Below, piece after piece: positions 28,498 to 35,372 of a stretch of 35,372 bases of DNA. The stretch covers positions 1 through 35,372 of IMG/VR virus record IMGVR_UViG_3300007538_005819. One strand, written 5' to 3'. Within the stretch, counting starts at the first letter, position 1; every line of letters begins with the position of its first letter. The translations under genes were made by a program, and so were the position numbers. The DNA comes from a virus. The notes under the pieces were generated by a model. It was not told the origin of the DNA. It was given only the letters and a program-made list of their open reading frames with translations, and searched no databases.

Positions 28498-31245
28498 ATG
28501 AATGTTAACCTAATTAACTATAACACACAAAAAGGTCTAATATTAGAAAAAATAGAAGAAAAAGATTCTATCGTAAAAAAAACATTACTTGATTTAGGTG
28601 GTATAATAGATGGGACTTTTACTTTCGGTACTGGTATCACAGCTATGTTACCCGCAGTTAAACAACTAATGACTGGTTCAACACCTCAACTAACAGAACA
28701 AGATATAATTATTTTATATATTACCGCTATGTGGATATTAGTTGGTAAACATAAAGAAAAAGTAACTAAATTACTTGAAATTATAAAAGAAAAAGGATTA
28801 ACCGAATCATTAAATACAGTTTTTAATTTTTTAGAATCTTTAGAAGATGTAGTTTTAAAAATTGGTAAATCATTAGGTTATACAGCAAATTCATTAACTG
28901 ACATAGTCGCATTTACTTTTCTTGCATTTCCAATATTAGACGGCATTTTATTTTTAATGAATCAAGGTTTTATAGATTATGGTTCACCAACTGGTTACTT
29001 AAAGAGTATTTTATTTGGTGTGGGTATATTAGGATTTAAAAACATTTTTAATCATATTATAAAAAAATTAGGTGGTAAATTAGAAAAGCTGGATGAAACT
29101 AATTATCTGAATGAAGGTGTTGAATTTTATGATGAAACATTATTAATGGTCAATGATGTGATGTCTATAGTTAAAAGTACTATCACGGACAAAAATGAAA
29201 AAACATATTATTTACCAGAAGATTTAAGAAATGAAGAATTAATATATGATATAGAAAATTATATTTTTACAATAGAATTAACTATATCTAGAGATGAAAC
29301 TATTGAGGATGAATTTAATATCGAAGCTTACTATGTTGATGGTGAGGATACAATAGAAATATATCTAACAATAAACCCTTTATTCGAACCTGAAAGTTAC
29401 GAACATATAGAAAATTATTTAGCTGAATATATAAGACATGAAATTAGACATGCTGAACAAGAAGTTATGGGTGTTAAACCAAAAAAAAGAGACAATAAGT
29501 TAAGTGGTTTAGAATATTATACTCAACCACATGAGATAGACGCTCAAACCTCTGGTTTAAATATTAGAAGAATAAAACAAAATCGTTCTTTTGAAGAGGT
29601 TGTTCGTAATTCTATAGAGAATAGTAAAAAAAGATATGGATTAAGTGATGAAGAAGGTGAAGAACTTTACGACATACTATTAAACGATATTATTGAAAGA
29701 TATGGTAAAGAGTCTCTACAAGAAGTAAATTTATATGAGCAAACAGAGCCTTTAAAAGAAATACCCAAAAAAATAGTTTTGGATAATGAAAAATATAAAA
29801 TATATGTACCACTTAAAACATCAGACATATGTAATATACCAAACACCAAGTATTGTTATACAAACACAACCATAAAAAATCAAGCATCTAATGGAACACC
29901 TTATATAATTGAATTCAAAAAATCTGAAGCTAAAGATAATGACAATTTATTAGTTATAGATAGTGGGAAAATACCTTTTTTAAGAGAACCAAAATCAACT
30001 AAACTAGCTTACGATGTTAATGGTTATCCAGTTAACATTTTAAAATCATTAAGTCAAGAAAAAGAACTTCAAGATTTTTTTCATTTAAATTATTCATTAA
30101 AAGATAGAATAAAATACAATGTTGATTTTGATGAATCCGATATGTTAAAAGGAAAAAACCATAGTAAATTAGGTGAACTTTTATATTATATTAATAATAA
30201 TAAAAAAGATTATACGGAACTAATTGATTTTTTTGGTTCTTTTGATGAATTTAATTCGCGTTATCATAGTTGGGCTGATGAAAATGAAATAGAATTAGTA
30301 CCTAGTGGTATTAATGTTTTTCTAAGTGAAGATGATTTTAAATACAATGTCTTAGGTTTAAGTAATGACGATAACTATTATTATAATTTAATTATGGGTA
30401 ATTACCATGATTCACCTTATGACGAATTACCTGATGATGAATTGAATTATGCATCTTGTTGGTTTAATAATGAACAACGAGTTAAATTAATTGAAATTAT
30501 GAATGTGATGCAAGGTACTGATATTCCTTTGGACAGACCATGTCATCAGTTTAATGATGGTGAAATAAATGACTTTTTCAATTTATATTTTCCGAATGAA
30601 TGGGATAGATATGGTTCTGATATGTTATATACTTTAGGTTACGGTATAGCTAAAAATAGAGTTGATAAATTAAAAAAAGAGTTTGATGATGAAGTAATTT
30701 TTGATTATGAAGAAGTTTCAAATGATGTGGTAATGATTCATATTGGGTGGCAATCTTTACTTTACTTAGTCACAAATTATTTAGATGAAAATAGTACTTT
30801 AGATGATTTATTTAATCAACCGATTAGTGAAATTGGTTTTGATTTAAGTGAAGCTTATTATGATGAATATGGTTGGGGTGAGGAAACTGAAAATGATATA
30901 CGTCAAACTATAGATAAGTTACTAGAAACTATCGATGAAAATGAAAATATATCTGATAGAAGAGAATTTGTAGATAAATTTACTAAATTTATCAAAGATG
31001 AAGGTTTTACCAAACCATCATACGGTAATTATATTTTTAGTAAAGAAACACCAATAGAAGGTAATGATGGTAAAAATTATAAAAGAACTATAGTAGTAGA
31101 TAAATTAATCCCTTCTGAAGAAAAAATTGATTTTACAATAACTATTAGTGGACCTCTTAAATATGATAGAGAAAGTTATGTATTACCTTTCGAAGATTTT
31201 GTTACGAAAGTTAAAAGTCTTTCTTTATTTGAAATTCCTCAGTAG
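28498..31245 (+). CDS. 915-residue protein: membrane segments, HEXXH peptidase-like domain, acidic repeats
   Basis: Residues 30-185 contain about four hydrophobic segments (31-55, 68-83, 133-155, 167-181). After YLNE|G (E206) comes a possible zinc metallopeptidase domain with HEIRH (314-318), and a third ligand may be H345 or E346 in QPHEIDAQ. The remaining 500 residues are unrecognised; 620-815 is very acidic and similar in composition and layout to residues 740-950 of the PPK2 protein. SLQE|V and LYE|Q (409, 414) may be further cut sites. Cutting after E206 would separate a membrane part from the enzyme. A role in virion entry or host takeover is possible. The gene ends 7 nt into the bS21 gene, tail to tail. 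Confidence 0.75.
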   Translation: MNVNLINYNTQKGLILEKIEEKDSIVKKTLLDLGGIIDGTFTFGTGITAMLPAVKQLMTGSTPQLTEQDIIILYITAMWILVGKHKEKVTKLLEIIKEKGLTESLNTVFNFLESLEDVVLKIGKSLGYTANSLTDIVAFTFLAFPILDGILFLMNQGFIDYGSPTGYLKSILFGVGILGFKNIFNHIIKKLGGKLEKLDETNYLNEGVEFYDETLLMVNDVMSIVKSTITDKNEKTYYLPEDLRNEELIYDIENYIFTIELTISRDETIEDEFNIEAYYVDGEDTIEIYLTINPLFEPESYEHIENYLAEYIRHEIRHAEQEVMGVKPKKRDNKLSGLEYYTQPHEIDAQTSGLNIRRIKQNRSFEEVVRNSIENSKKRYGLSDEEGEELYDILLNDIIERYGKESLQEVNLYEQTEPLKEIPKKIVLDNEKYKIYVPLKTSDICNIPNTKYCYTNTTIKNQASNGTPYIIEFKKSEAKDNDNLLVIDSGKIPFLREPKSTKLAYDVNGYPVNILKSLSQEKELQDFFHLNYSLKDRIKYNVDFDESDMLKGKNHSKLGELLYYINNNKKDYTELIDFFGSFDEFNSRYHSWADENEIELVPSGINVFLSEDDFKYNVLGLSNDDNYYYNLIMGNYHDSPYDELPDDELNYASCWFNNEQRVKLIEIMNVMQGTDIPLDRPCHQFNDGEINDFFNLYFPNEWDRYGSDMLYTLGYGIAKNRVDKLKKEFDDEVIFDYEEVSNDVVMIHIGWQSLLYLVTNYLDENSTLDDLFNQPISEIGFDLSEAYYDEYGWGEETENDIRQTIDKLLETIDENENISDRREFVDKFTKFIKDEGFTKPSYGNYIFSKETPIEGNDGKNYKRTIVVDKLIPSEEKIDFTITISGPLKYDRESYVLPFEDFVTKVKSLSLFEIPQ

Positions 31246-31427
31246 TTCTCCCCATATTTTTTTTGTTTATAGGATGCCTTTTGTATTTCTTGTCTCCTTT
31301 CAACTGAAGGTTTGGTGTATTCTCTTCTATCCATACATTGTTTAATTAGTTGGGTTTGAATAACTTTTTTTCTCAGTTCTTTAATCGCTCTTTCTAAATT
31401 ATTTTTTTTTACTTCTACTTTTAACAT
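31239..31427 (-). CDS. rpsU: Ribosomal protein bS21
   Basis: The 62-residue basic protein has the bS21 layout: MLKVEVKKNNLERAIKELRK, VIQTQLIKQCMDRREY, TKPSVERRQEIQKAS and a basic tail. The REYxxKPSxxRR stretch is the family signature, and length is normal. bS21 sits next to the anti-Shine-Dalgarno end of 16S rRNA in the small subunit. In Bacteroidota it helps hide that sequence, so a phage copy could replace the host protein and change which messages are translated. It is first to be read in the minus-strand run at its left end and converges on the 915-residue gene. Confidence 0.88.
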   Translation of the reverse strand: MLKVEVKKNNLERAIKELRKKVIQTQLIKQCMDRREYTKPSVERRQEIQKASYKQKKYGENY

Positions 31428-31436
31428 ATATTTTTA

Positions 31437-31655
31437 TTATTTTAACCAGTTATCTAATTCATTTTGTGTAGGTATATTTAAAATTTTTTCACATTTTTTA
31501 CAAGTCCACATTGCTTTTGAAGTACTACCTTTATATTCAAAAATAAATTTAATGTGTTTGTCTTCATGTTCACATTCTTTTTGAATTTCTTCAATCTGTT
31601 TTACAATTTCTTCTTTTTGTGAAACCAAGTCTTGTACTTTTTTTATATTTTCCAT
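31437..31655 (-). CDS. Small zinc-ribbon-like protein
   Basis: A 72-residue protein with a coiled-coil N-terminus (VSQKEEIVKQIEEIQKEC) followed by C28-E-H and a second pair in MWTCKKCEKILNIP. C-x-H plus C-x2-C is a probable zinc site. It ends TQNELDNWLK. No family is named. The fold is like small phage zinc ribbons that bind nucleic acid or a partner. It lies 9 nt upstream of the bS21 gene and may be expressed with it. Confidence 0.6.
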   Translation of the reverse strand: MENIKKVQDLVSQKEEIVKQIEEIQKECEHEDKHIKFIFEYKGSTSKAMWTCKKCEKILNIPTQNELDNWLK

Positions 31656-31668
31656 TTTAAATTAATTT

Positions 31669-31845
31669 TTAAACATCGAACCCATCTTTACGTGCATATT
31701 TTTTCATTTCTACACTAACTTCTTCCCATAGATTATTTAATTCTTTTAAATATTTTTCTATAGATTTTTCATCTTTTTCAGACTGTGAGATTCTTAGTTT
31801 ATCTATAACTTTTTCTATTTTTTTATTTAGTAGTTCTTGTGCCAT
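31669..31845 (-). CDS. Small helical protein (58 residues)
   Basis: A short ATG frame giving MAQELLNKKIEKVIDKLRIS followed by a charged helix and ending KYARKDGFDV. It is a helical, charged, probable coiled-coil protein. The ATG overlaps the stop of the upstream gene (TAATG), and A/T-rich spacing to the zinc-ribbon gene is 13 nt, so the frame fits its operon. No family is recognised. The packing with both neighbours is the chief reason to accept it. Confidence 0.65.
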   Translation of the reverse strand: MAQELLNKKIEKVIDKLRISQSEKDEKSIEKYLKELNNLWEEVSVEMKKYARKDGFDV

Positions 31846-32045
31846 TATGTAATTATTGAAAATCCTGAATTATGTAAAACATTTTTAATTTTATGTTTTG
31901 TAGCTAAATTACTAGCTAAGATATTACGTTCTTCTTTATTTTTAGCTATTATACTTTCTAATGGGTGACCCGTAAAGTCAATTAAATTAATTAAATATTT
32001 TATTTTGTTATTTGATTCTTTAAATTTATGTGTAATTATTTTCAT
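31845..32045 (-). CDS. Small basic hypothetical protein
   Basis: The 66-residue basic protein starts MKIITHKFKESNNKIKYLIN and ends VLHNSGFSIIT. It has the mixed alpha/beta composition of small phage proteins, with KFKE|S near the N-terminus. No family is recognised. It is coupled by overlap to the 58-residue gene and starts 34 nt downstream of the 372-residue gene's stop. Confidence 0.55.
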   Translation of the reverse strand: MKIITHKFKESNNKIKYLINLIDFTGHPLESIIAKNKEERNILASNLATKHKIKNVLHNSGFSIIT

Positions 32046-32079
32046 ATTCTATTTTTATAGAAATATATGAAATTAAAAA

Positions 32080-33198
32080 TTAATCGTAAATGTGTTCGTC
32101 AAAATATTCATTATAATAATCCAACACATCATCGTCTGGTGCATCAACATAGGGACAATTTACACCCACTTCTCTTCTGTAAATATTAATAAAATTACCA
32201 CTATAGATATCTGTGTTATATAAAGCCATATCTATAAATAAATTATAAACTAAATTAGTGACATCATATATTTCAGCATCAACAGTTTTTTTTAAATTTT
32301 TATAAAAACTATCTACTTTTTCAACTGATGTCCTAGATACTGTGATATTATCTATAGGTTTACCAAACGCTTCTTCTATCTCATTGTTGTATTCTCTTAT
32401 ATATTCTTTATTAAGTGCAGTCTTATAAGCTTTTAAGTAACTTTTCTCTAAAAATTTAGTAAGTTGTTTTAGTTCATCCGCACAACTAAGAAGTACTGTG
32501 AAATTATATCTATCTGTATTAGTATCTAAGAAATAATTAAATCTATTAATGTCAACATAAAATTCATCTTCACCAATATTATCTTCTTCTACCCAATTTT
32601 CGAATTCTTCTCTAAAACAAGTTAAAGTTTCAAATTTTTCTAATACAGTTTTTACAAGTTTTTCATAATTTTTTTCTGATAATGAATCAACTAAATATTC
32701 TAAATCAGGTACCCACATATCATTCTCCCAATTATTCACTATTCCATCGTTAAAAACCATCTCTGCAATTTTTTTACAATTTTCCCCCATATAATACTTT
32801 TTTTCATCAAATAGTTCTACTTTGTCTTCATTAGTTAAAGTTAAATATATTCTACCTTCTTTAGTTATTTTTAGATTATCAACATCACCAATCATATCAT
32901 TTAACACATACTTATATAAGATTGTCTTGTCTATTGATTTATTTACAATATTCTTACTACCTAATGCATTGATAATATGATATCTATTACTTGGATATGT
33001 CCAATTACGGTATATGTTATCTAAAAATTGTACACCTAAACCTAATTTTTCTAATTGTAGGTAAAGTGTATGCATGTCACCGAATAATTTTATATAATCA
33101 CTAATTTCTTCATATCCCCTACTATTAATCATTTTAATAGCCCATTCGGGAATTGTTTTTTCCTCTATAATAGTGTTTATAGTTTTAATCAAGTTCAT
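32080..33198 (-). CDS. 372-residue acidic hypothetical protein
   Basis: It begins MNLIKTINTIIEEKTIPEWA, a leader of the same style (basic start, then I-I-E-E) as the packaged-protein candidates. The rest is mixed helical and acidic, with clusters such as FENWVEEDNIGEDEFYVDIN and APDDDVLDYYNEYFDEHIYD at the end. There is no catalytic motif, membrane segment or known family. Composition resembles the acidic regions of the PPK2 and 915-residue proteins, so common origin or shared role is possible. A TATTTAT box is 4 nt before the ATG. Confidence 0.65.
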   Translation of the reverse strand: MNLIKTINTIIEEKTIPEWAIKMINSRGYEEISDYIKLFGDMHTLYLQLEKLGLGVQFLDNIYRNWTYPSNRYHIINALGSKNIVNKSIDKTILYKYVLNDMIGDVDNLKITKEGRIYLTLTNEDKVELFDEKKYYMGENCKKIAEMVFNDGIVNNWENDMWVPDLEYLVDSLSEKNYEKLVKTVLEKFETLTCFREEFENWVEEDNIGEDEFYVDINRFNYFLDTNTDRYNFTVLLSCADELKQLTKFLEKSYLKAYKTALNKEYIREYNNEIEEAFGKPIDNITVSRTSVEKVDSFYKNLKKTVDAEIYDVTNLVYNLFIDMALYNTDIYSGNFINIYRREVGVNCPYVDAPDDDVLDYYNEYFDEHIYD

Positions 33199-33202
33199 AA
33201 CA

Positions 33203-33209
33203 ATAAATA
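33203..33209 (-). promoter_or_regulatory. TATTTAT box before the 372-residue gene
   Basis: TCTATTTATTGTT precedes the ATG at 33198 on the minus strand, gap 4 nt, just after the terminator at 33221-33247. Confidence 0.4.
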
Positions 33210-33220
33210 GATTAATATAA

Positions 33221-33247
33221 ACAAAAAAGGAGGATTTACTCCTCCTT
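33221..33247 (-). terminator. Terminator overlapping the end of the 44-residue gene
   Basis: AAGGAGGA (33227-33234) and TCCTCCTT (33240-33247) form an 8-bp stem with a 5-nt loop, followed on the minus strand by six T. The TAA stop of the 33236 gene lies in the loop and arm. Confidence 0.75.
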
Positions 33248-33370
33248 AATTAATTTTTCATTTTTGTCTAACTGTTCTTGAATTTTAGACCTAATCATTT
33301 TTTGCATGTCATCTAAAAACTTTTTAGGGTCTTTATCCTTTGACTTATTACTTTTACATCCACAACCCAT
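33236..33370 (-). CDS. Small Cys-containing protein (44 residues)
   Basis: A short ATG frame with product MGCGCKSNKSKDKDPKKFLD followed by a charged helix ending NEKLIKEE. The N-terminal GCGC could bind metal or be modified. The last codons form the upstream arm of an intrinsic terminator, which supports a real gene end at this point. It starts 2 nt after the stop of the 71-residue gene at 33373, so the two form an operon. No family is recognised. Confidence 0.6.
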   Translation of the reverse strand: MGCGCKSNKSKDKDPKKFLDDMQKMIRSKIQEQLDKNEKLIKEE

Positions 33371-33372
33371 AA

Positions 33373-33588
33373 TTATTTAATGAATTTGTCAAACCTACCG
33401 TTTTTAACTTCATTAACTAAAAGTTCAAACTGTTCTTTAGTGAATGTGGTGAATCCTTCTTCCTTTCCACCAATAATAACATCATCACGGTCTAAATGAA
33501 TGTCAACAGCTGGACATTTACAACTTCCTTTACCACATAATGTGATTTCTAATGAATTTTTTGTTTCTTTAATTGGTAATTCGTTCAT
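33373..33588 (-). CDS. Small hypothetical protein with Cys pair
   Basis: The 71-residue protein reads MNELPIKETKNSLEITLCGK, then GSCKCPAVDIHLDRDDVIIG and a C-terminal helical GFTTFTKEQFELLVNEVK. The CGKGSCKCP segment may bind a metal. The ordering (short beta strands with VxIxxDDVxIGG, then a helix) suggests a small conserved phage domain, but I cannot name it. It diverges from the structural genes starting at 33777. Confidence 0.6.
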   Translation of the reverse strand: MNELPIKETKNSLEITLCGKGSCKCPAVDIHLDRDDVIIGGKEEGFTTFTKEQFELLVNEVKNGRFDKFIK

Positions 33589-33776
33589 AATTTATTTTTT
33601 TATTTAGTTATTTTATTATAATATATAAATATTACGACTTTTTTATTAATTGTAAATTAATGTCTATTAAAAGTATTTATAAATAAAACTAAATTGTGTT
33701 CTTAATTGAAAATATATTTTACCTGCAAGTATTTTTCACGTAATGGTATATAGTAAATTAAGTTAATGGTATATAT
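33589..33776 (+). promoter_or_regulatory. Divergent regulatory region before the structural genes
   Basis: This 188-nt gene-free gap contains a TATTTAT box (33674-33680, in AGTATTTATAAAT), a 7-of-8 match to the Bacteroidota -7 box (TATATTTT near 33714), and two copies of TAATGGTATATA (33741-33752 and 33764-33775) spaced 23 nt apart just before the ATG. These may be binding sites for a late regulator. Confidence 0.45.
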
Positions 33777-34904
33777 ATGTCTGAATTTTTTGATAAATAT
33801 TTTGCTTGTAATGGTCCCTGTGAAGAAATTAATAGATTAATTTCAGCTCCAAACCCTTTTTCTGCTTTTACACAACAGGTTATAAATTGTTTACCAGAAC
33901 CAGCACCATTTCCTTGTGAATTGATATCATACTGCCTAACGGGAATTAGTGGTTCGGATATCTATGTAACAGGATTCACATATAATAACGCTAATACATT
34001 TACATTATTTAGAAACGATGGAGTTGATTTATCAACCACCATAAATACAATGTCTGGTTTAACTGTTACTGGTAATACTTATTTACTTAATGTTACAGGT
34101 ACATCATTTTATACAGATTATATTGATTTTAACAATAATTTATCACCATTACCTAGTGACTTAGAAGGTAGAATGTATTGGGACGAAGATAACGGTACAG
34201 TGACATTAGGAATGCACGGAGGACAAGTTCTCCAACAAATAGGTTTAGAACAATATTACTATATAAAAAATCAAAGTGGTACCACAATAGAAAATGGTAA
34301 AGTTGTTAGAGCTGCAGGCACTTTAGGTAATTCAGGTAGGATATTAGGTGAATACATGATTGCGGATAGTACTATACCAGCTAAATTTACTTTAGGTATC
34401 GCAACTGAAGATATTATTAATGGTGATGATGGGTATGTTACTGAATTTGGTTTAGTAAGGGGTATTGATACCACAGGAACATTATATGGTGAGAGTTGGA
34501 GTGGTGGTACGATTCTATATGTTTCACCAACAGTTCCAGGTGGTTTAACTAAAGAAGAACCACAAGCTCCCGATTTAAAAATAGAAATGGGAATTGTAGT
34601 TAATGCCAAAAATAATGGTTCTATTTTTGTTAGACCTAATAGATATCCTTACATGTATGATTTACAACAAGTAAATTATTCAGCAGGAACTGAAAATAAT
34701 TTAGATATTCTACAATGGAATAGTTCTAACCTAACTTGGGATAAAACTAACACCCCTTCGTTCAATAGTTTAACTGTTAATGGTACAATATCCGCTACAA
34801 CATTAGATGCTACATATATATTAAGTGGTGGTACTAATTTATCAACATTAATAGAAAGTATTGACCAATTGCAAATAGTCTTAAATTCACAGGTATTTAG
34901 TTAA
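33777..34904 (+). CDS. Virion structural protein, fibre-like
   Basis: The 375-residue protein begins MSEFFDKYFACNGPCEEINR and continues in Ser/Thr/Gly/Asn-rich beta sequence: GNTYLLNVTGTSFYTDYIDF, a carbohydrate-lattice-like IKNQSGTTIENGKVVRAAG with LGIATEDIINGDDGYVTEFG. It ends LNSQVFS after a short helical STLIESIDQLQ. Low charge, repeats of short beta strands and a C-terminal trimerisation-like helix are typical of tail fibre or spike proteins. No family is identified. Gene start is set by the ATG after the direct repeats. It begins a plus-strand structural run that continues past the window edge. Confidence 0.6.
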   Translation: MSEFFDKYFACNGPCEEINRLISAPNPFSAFTQQVINCLPEPAPFPCELISYCLTGISGSDIYVTGFTYNNANTFTLFRNDGVDLSTTINTMSGLTVTGNTYLLNVTGTSFYTDYIDFNNNLSPLPSDLEGRMYWDEDNGTVTLGMHGGQVLQQIGLEQYYYIKNQSGTTIENGKVVRAAGTLGNSGRILGEYMIADSTIPAKFTLGIATEDIINGDDGYVTEFGLVRGIDTTGTLYGESWSGGTILYVSPTVPGGLTKEEPQAPDLKIEMGIVVNAKNNGSIFVRPNRYPYMYDLQQVNYSAGTENNLDILQWNSSNLTWDKTNTPSFNSLTVNGTISATTLDATYILSGGTNLSTLIESIDQLQIVLNSQVFS

Positions 34905-34915
34905 AAAAGAAAAAT

Positions 34916-35278
34916 ATGGGAACAATTAGTAAAGAAATATTAAGTGGGAGTCTTCAGGGTAAGCCAATCCAAATCACAGCAACGGGTTCAACTGGAACTA
35001 CTATTCATACAACATTAGCGTCATCAACCATAATAGATGAAATATGGTTATACGCTACAAATAGTTCTGCAAGTGATGTGGAATTGACAATTGAATATGG
35101 GGCAACTGGTTCACCATATGAAATATCAGCAGATATACCTACAAAATCAGGATTAAGTTTAATTTTAGCAGGAACAATATTAACTGGAGATGGTTCTACA
35201 GGTTCAACAATAACCTCATACGCAGCATCTCCTAATTCAATTAATTTAATAGGTTATGTAAATAGAATAACACCATGA
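34916..35278 (+). CDS. Small beta-rich virion-like protein
   Basis: The 120-residue protein MGTISKEILSGSLQGKPIQI is rich in Thr, Ser, Gly and Ile, with DEIWLYATNSSASDVELTIE and SLILAGTILTGDGSTG. It looks like a beta-sandwich such as those of decoration, baseplate or tail-associated proteins. There are no Cys residues or membrane segments. It starts 11 nt after the fibre-like gene and its stop overlaps the next ATG (ATGA). Role is inferred from composition and position. Confidence 0.6.
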   Translation: MGTISKEILSGSLQGKPIQITATGSTGTTIHTTLASSTIIDEIWLYATNSSASDVELTIEYGATGSPYEISADIPTKSGLSLILAGTILTGDGSTGSTITSYAASPNSINLIGYVNRITP

Positions 35279-35372
35279 GTAATAATAAATTTGGTTTAAG
35301 AACGAGACTTGGTTTAATTAAAGAAATATCACAAACAACCCAATCAGATTCATCATGTGGATGGCAAAGACC
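35275..35372 (+). CDS. Protein cut by the right window edge
   Basis: A frame opening with MSNNKFGLRTRLGLIKEISQ, then TTQSDSSCGWQR, runs off the window. The first residues are basic with L-I-K-E, the same style as other leaders here. It is translationally coupled to the 34916 gene by an ATGA overlap and is likely part of the structural block. Confidence 0.6.
   Translation, partial: MSNNKFGLRTRLGLIKEISQTTQSDSSCGWQR

Noticed and set aside
33227-33234. AGGAGGA as a Shine-Dalgarno site
   Set aside because: It is an arm of a terminator hairpin and no start codon follows at suitable distance.
1-35372. CRISPR arrays, insertion sequences, integrase or attachment sites
   Set aside because: No regularly spaced repeats, transposase or integrase motifs were seen.

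Overview
The window looks like a piece of a large, strongly A+T-rich virulent phage genome whose host is probably a member of the Bacteroidota. Phage evidence: closely packed genes with ATGA/TAATG overlaps, many small unknown genes, DUF932, DUF3310, DUF6011, Mom-like and Api92-like proteins, several cell-wall hydrolases, tRNAs and a tail/fibre-like block at the right edge. Host evidence: start codons are preceded by A/T-rich DNA with no Shine-Dalgarno sequence; at least three intergenic regions carry exact Bacteroidota-type promoters (TTTG, 19-20 nt, TAnnTTTG); the glutamine synthetase resembles the GSII of flavobacteria; and there is a phage copy of ribosomal protein bS21, the subunit linked to loss of Shine-Dalgarno recognition in Bacteroidota.

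Layout. 1-2770 (-): small early-type genes, including a GIY-YIG/T5orf172 protein and a ParB-like protein. 2838-6000 (-): a PAP2 phosphatase protein and a three-domain metallopeptidase/peptidoglycan-binding/lytic transglycosylase protein. 6001-6721: about 700 nt without a protein gene, holding a host-type promoter, a structured RNA of about 590 nt with an abnormal tRNA-Gly-like unit inside it, and a strong terminator. 6722-14678 (-): a giant PPK2 protein, glutaredoxin, cyclophilin, a membrane protein, two adjacent ClpP genes, an Api92-like protein, a sugar-epimerase-like cupin and a DUF6011 protein. 14747-16606 (-): a Mom-like DNA modification protein and UV-damage endonuclease. 16961-17284: a second non-coding region with a possible Y-RNA-like small RNA beside a Ro60/TROVE-like gene (17285-18700). 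18835-23609 (-): thioredoxin and glutaredoxins, glutamine synthetase, a PcfJ-like protein and a tRNA(CAU). 24569-31245 (mostly +): DUF3310, a SleB-like wall hydrolase, a DHH phosphoesterase and a membrane/metallopeptidase protein. 31239-33588 (-): bS21 and small genes. 33777-35372 (+): virion structural genes.

How it may work together. Several big enzymes (PPK2, PAP2, DHH, transglycosylase, HEXXH peptidases) are embedded in long proteins in which the enzyme domain lies between short (L/I)-x-E sites, and many begin with a short basic leader containing L/I-x-E. This resembles the capsid-targeting peptides and prohead-protease sites of T4-like phages. My main hypothesis is that these are virion-packaged, protease-cut cargo polyproteins. 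A shared TATTTAT box sits 1-5 nt before the start codon of many of these genes and may mark a phage-specific late class, separate from the genes with host-type promoters. Family assignments come from motif reading alone; no searches were run.
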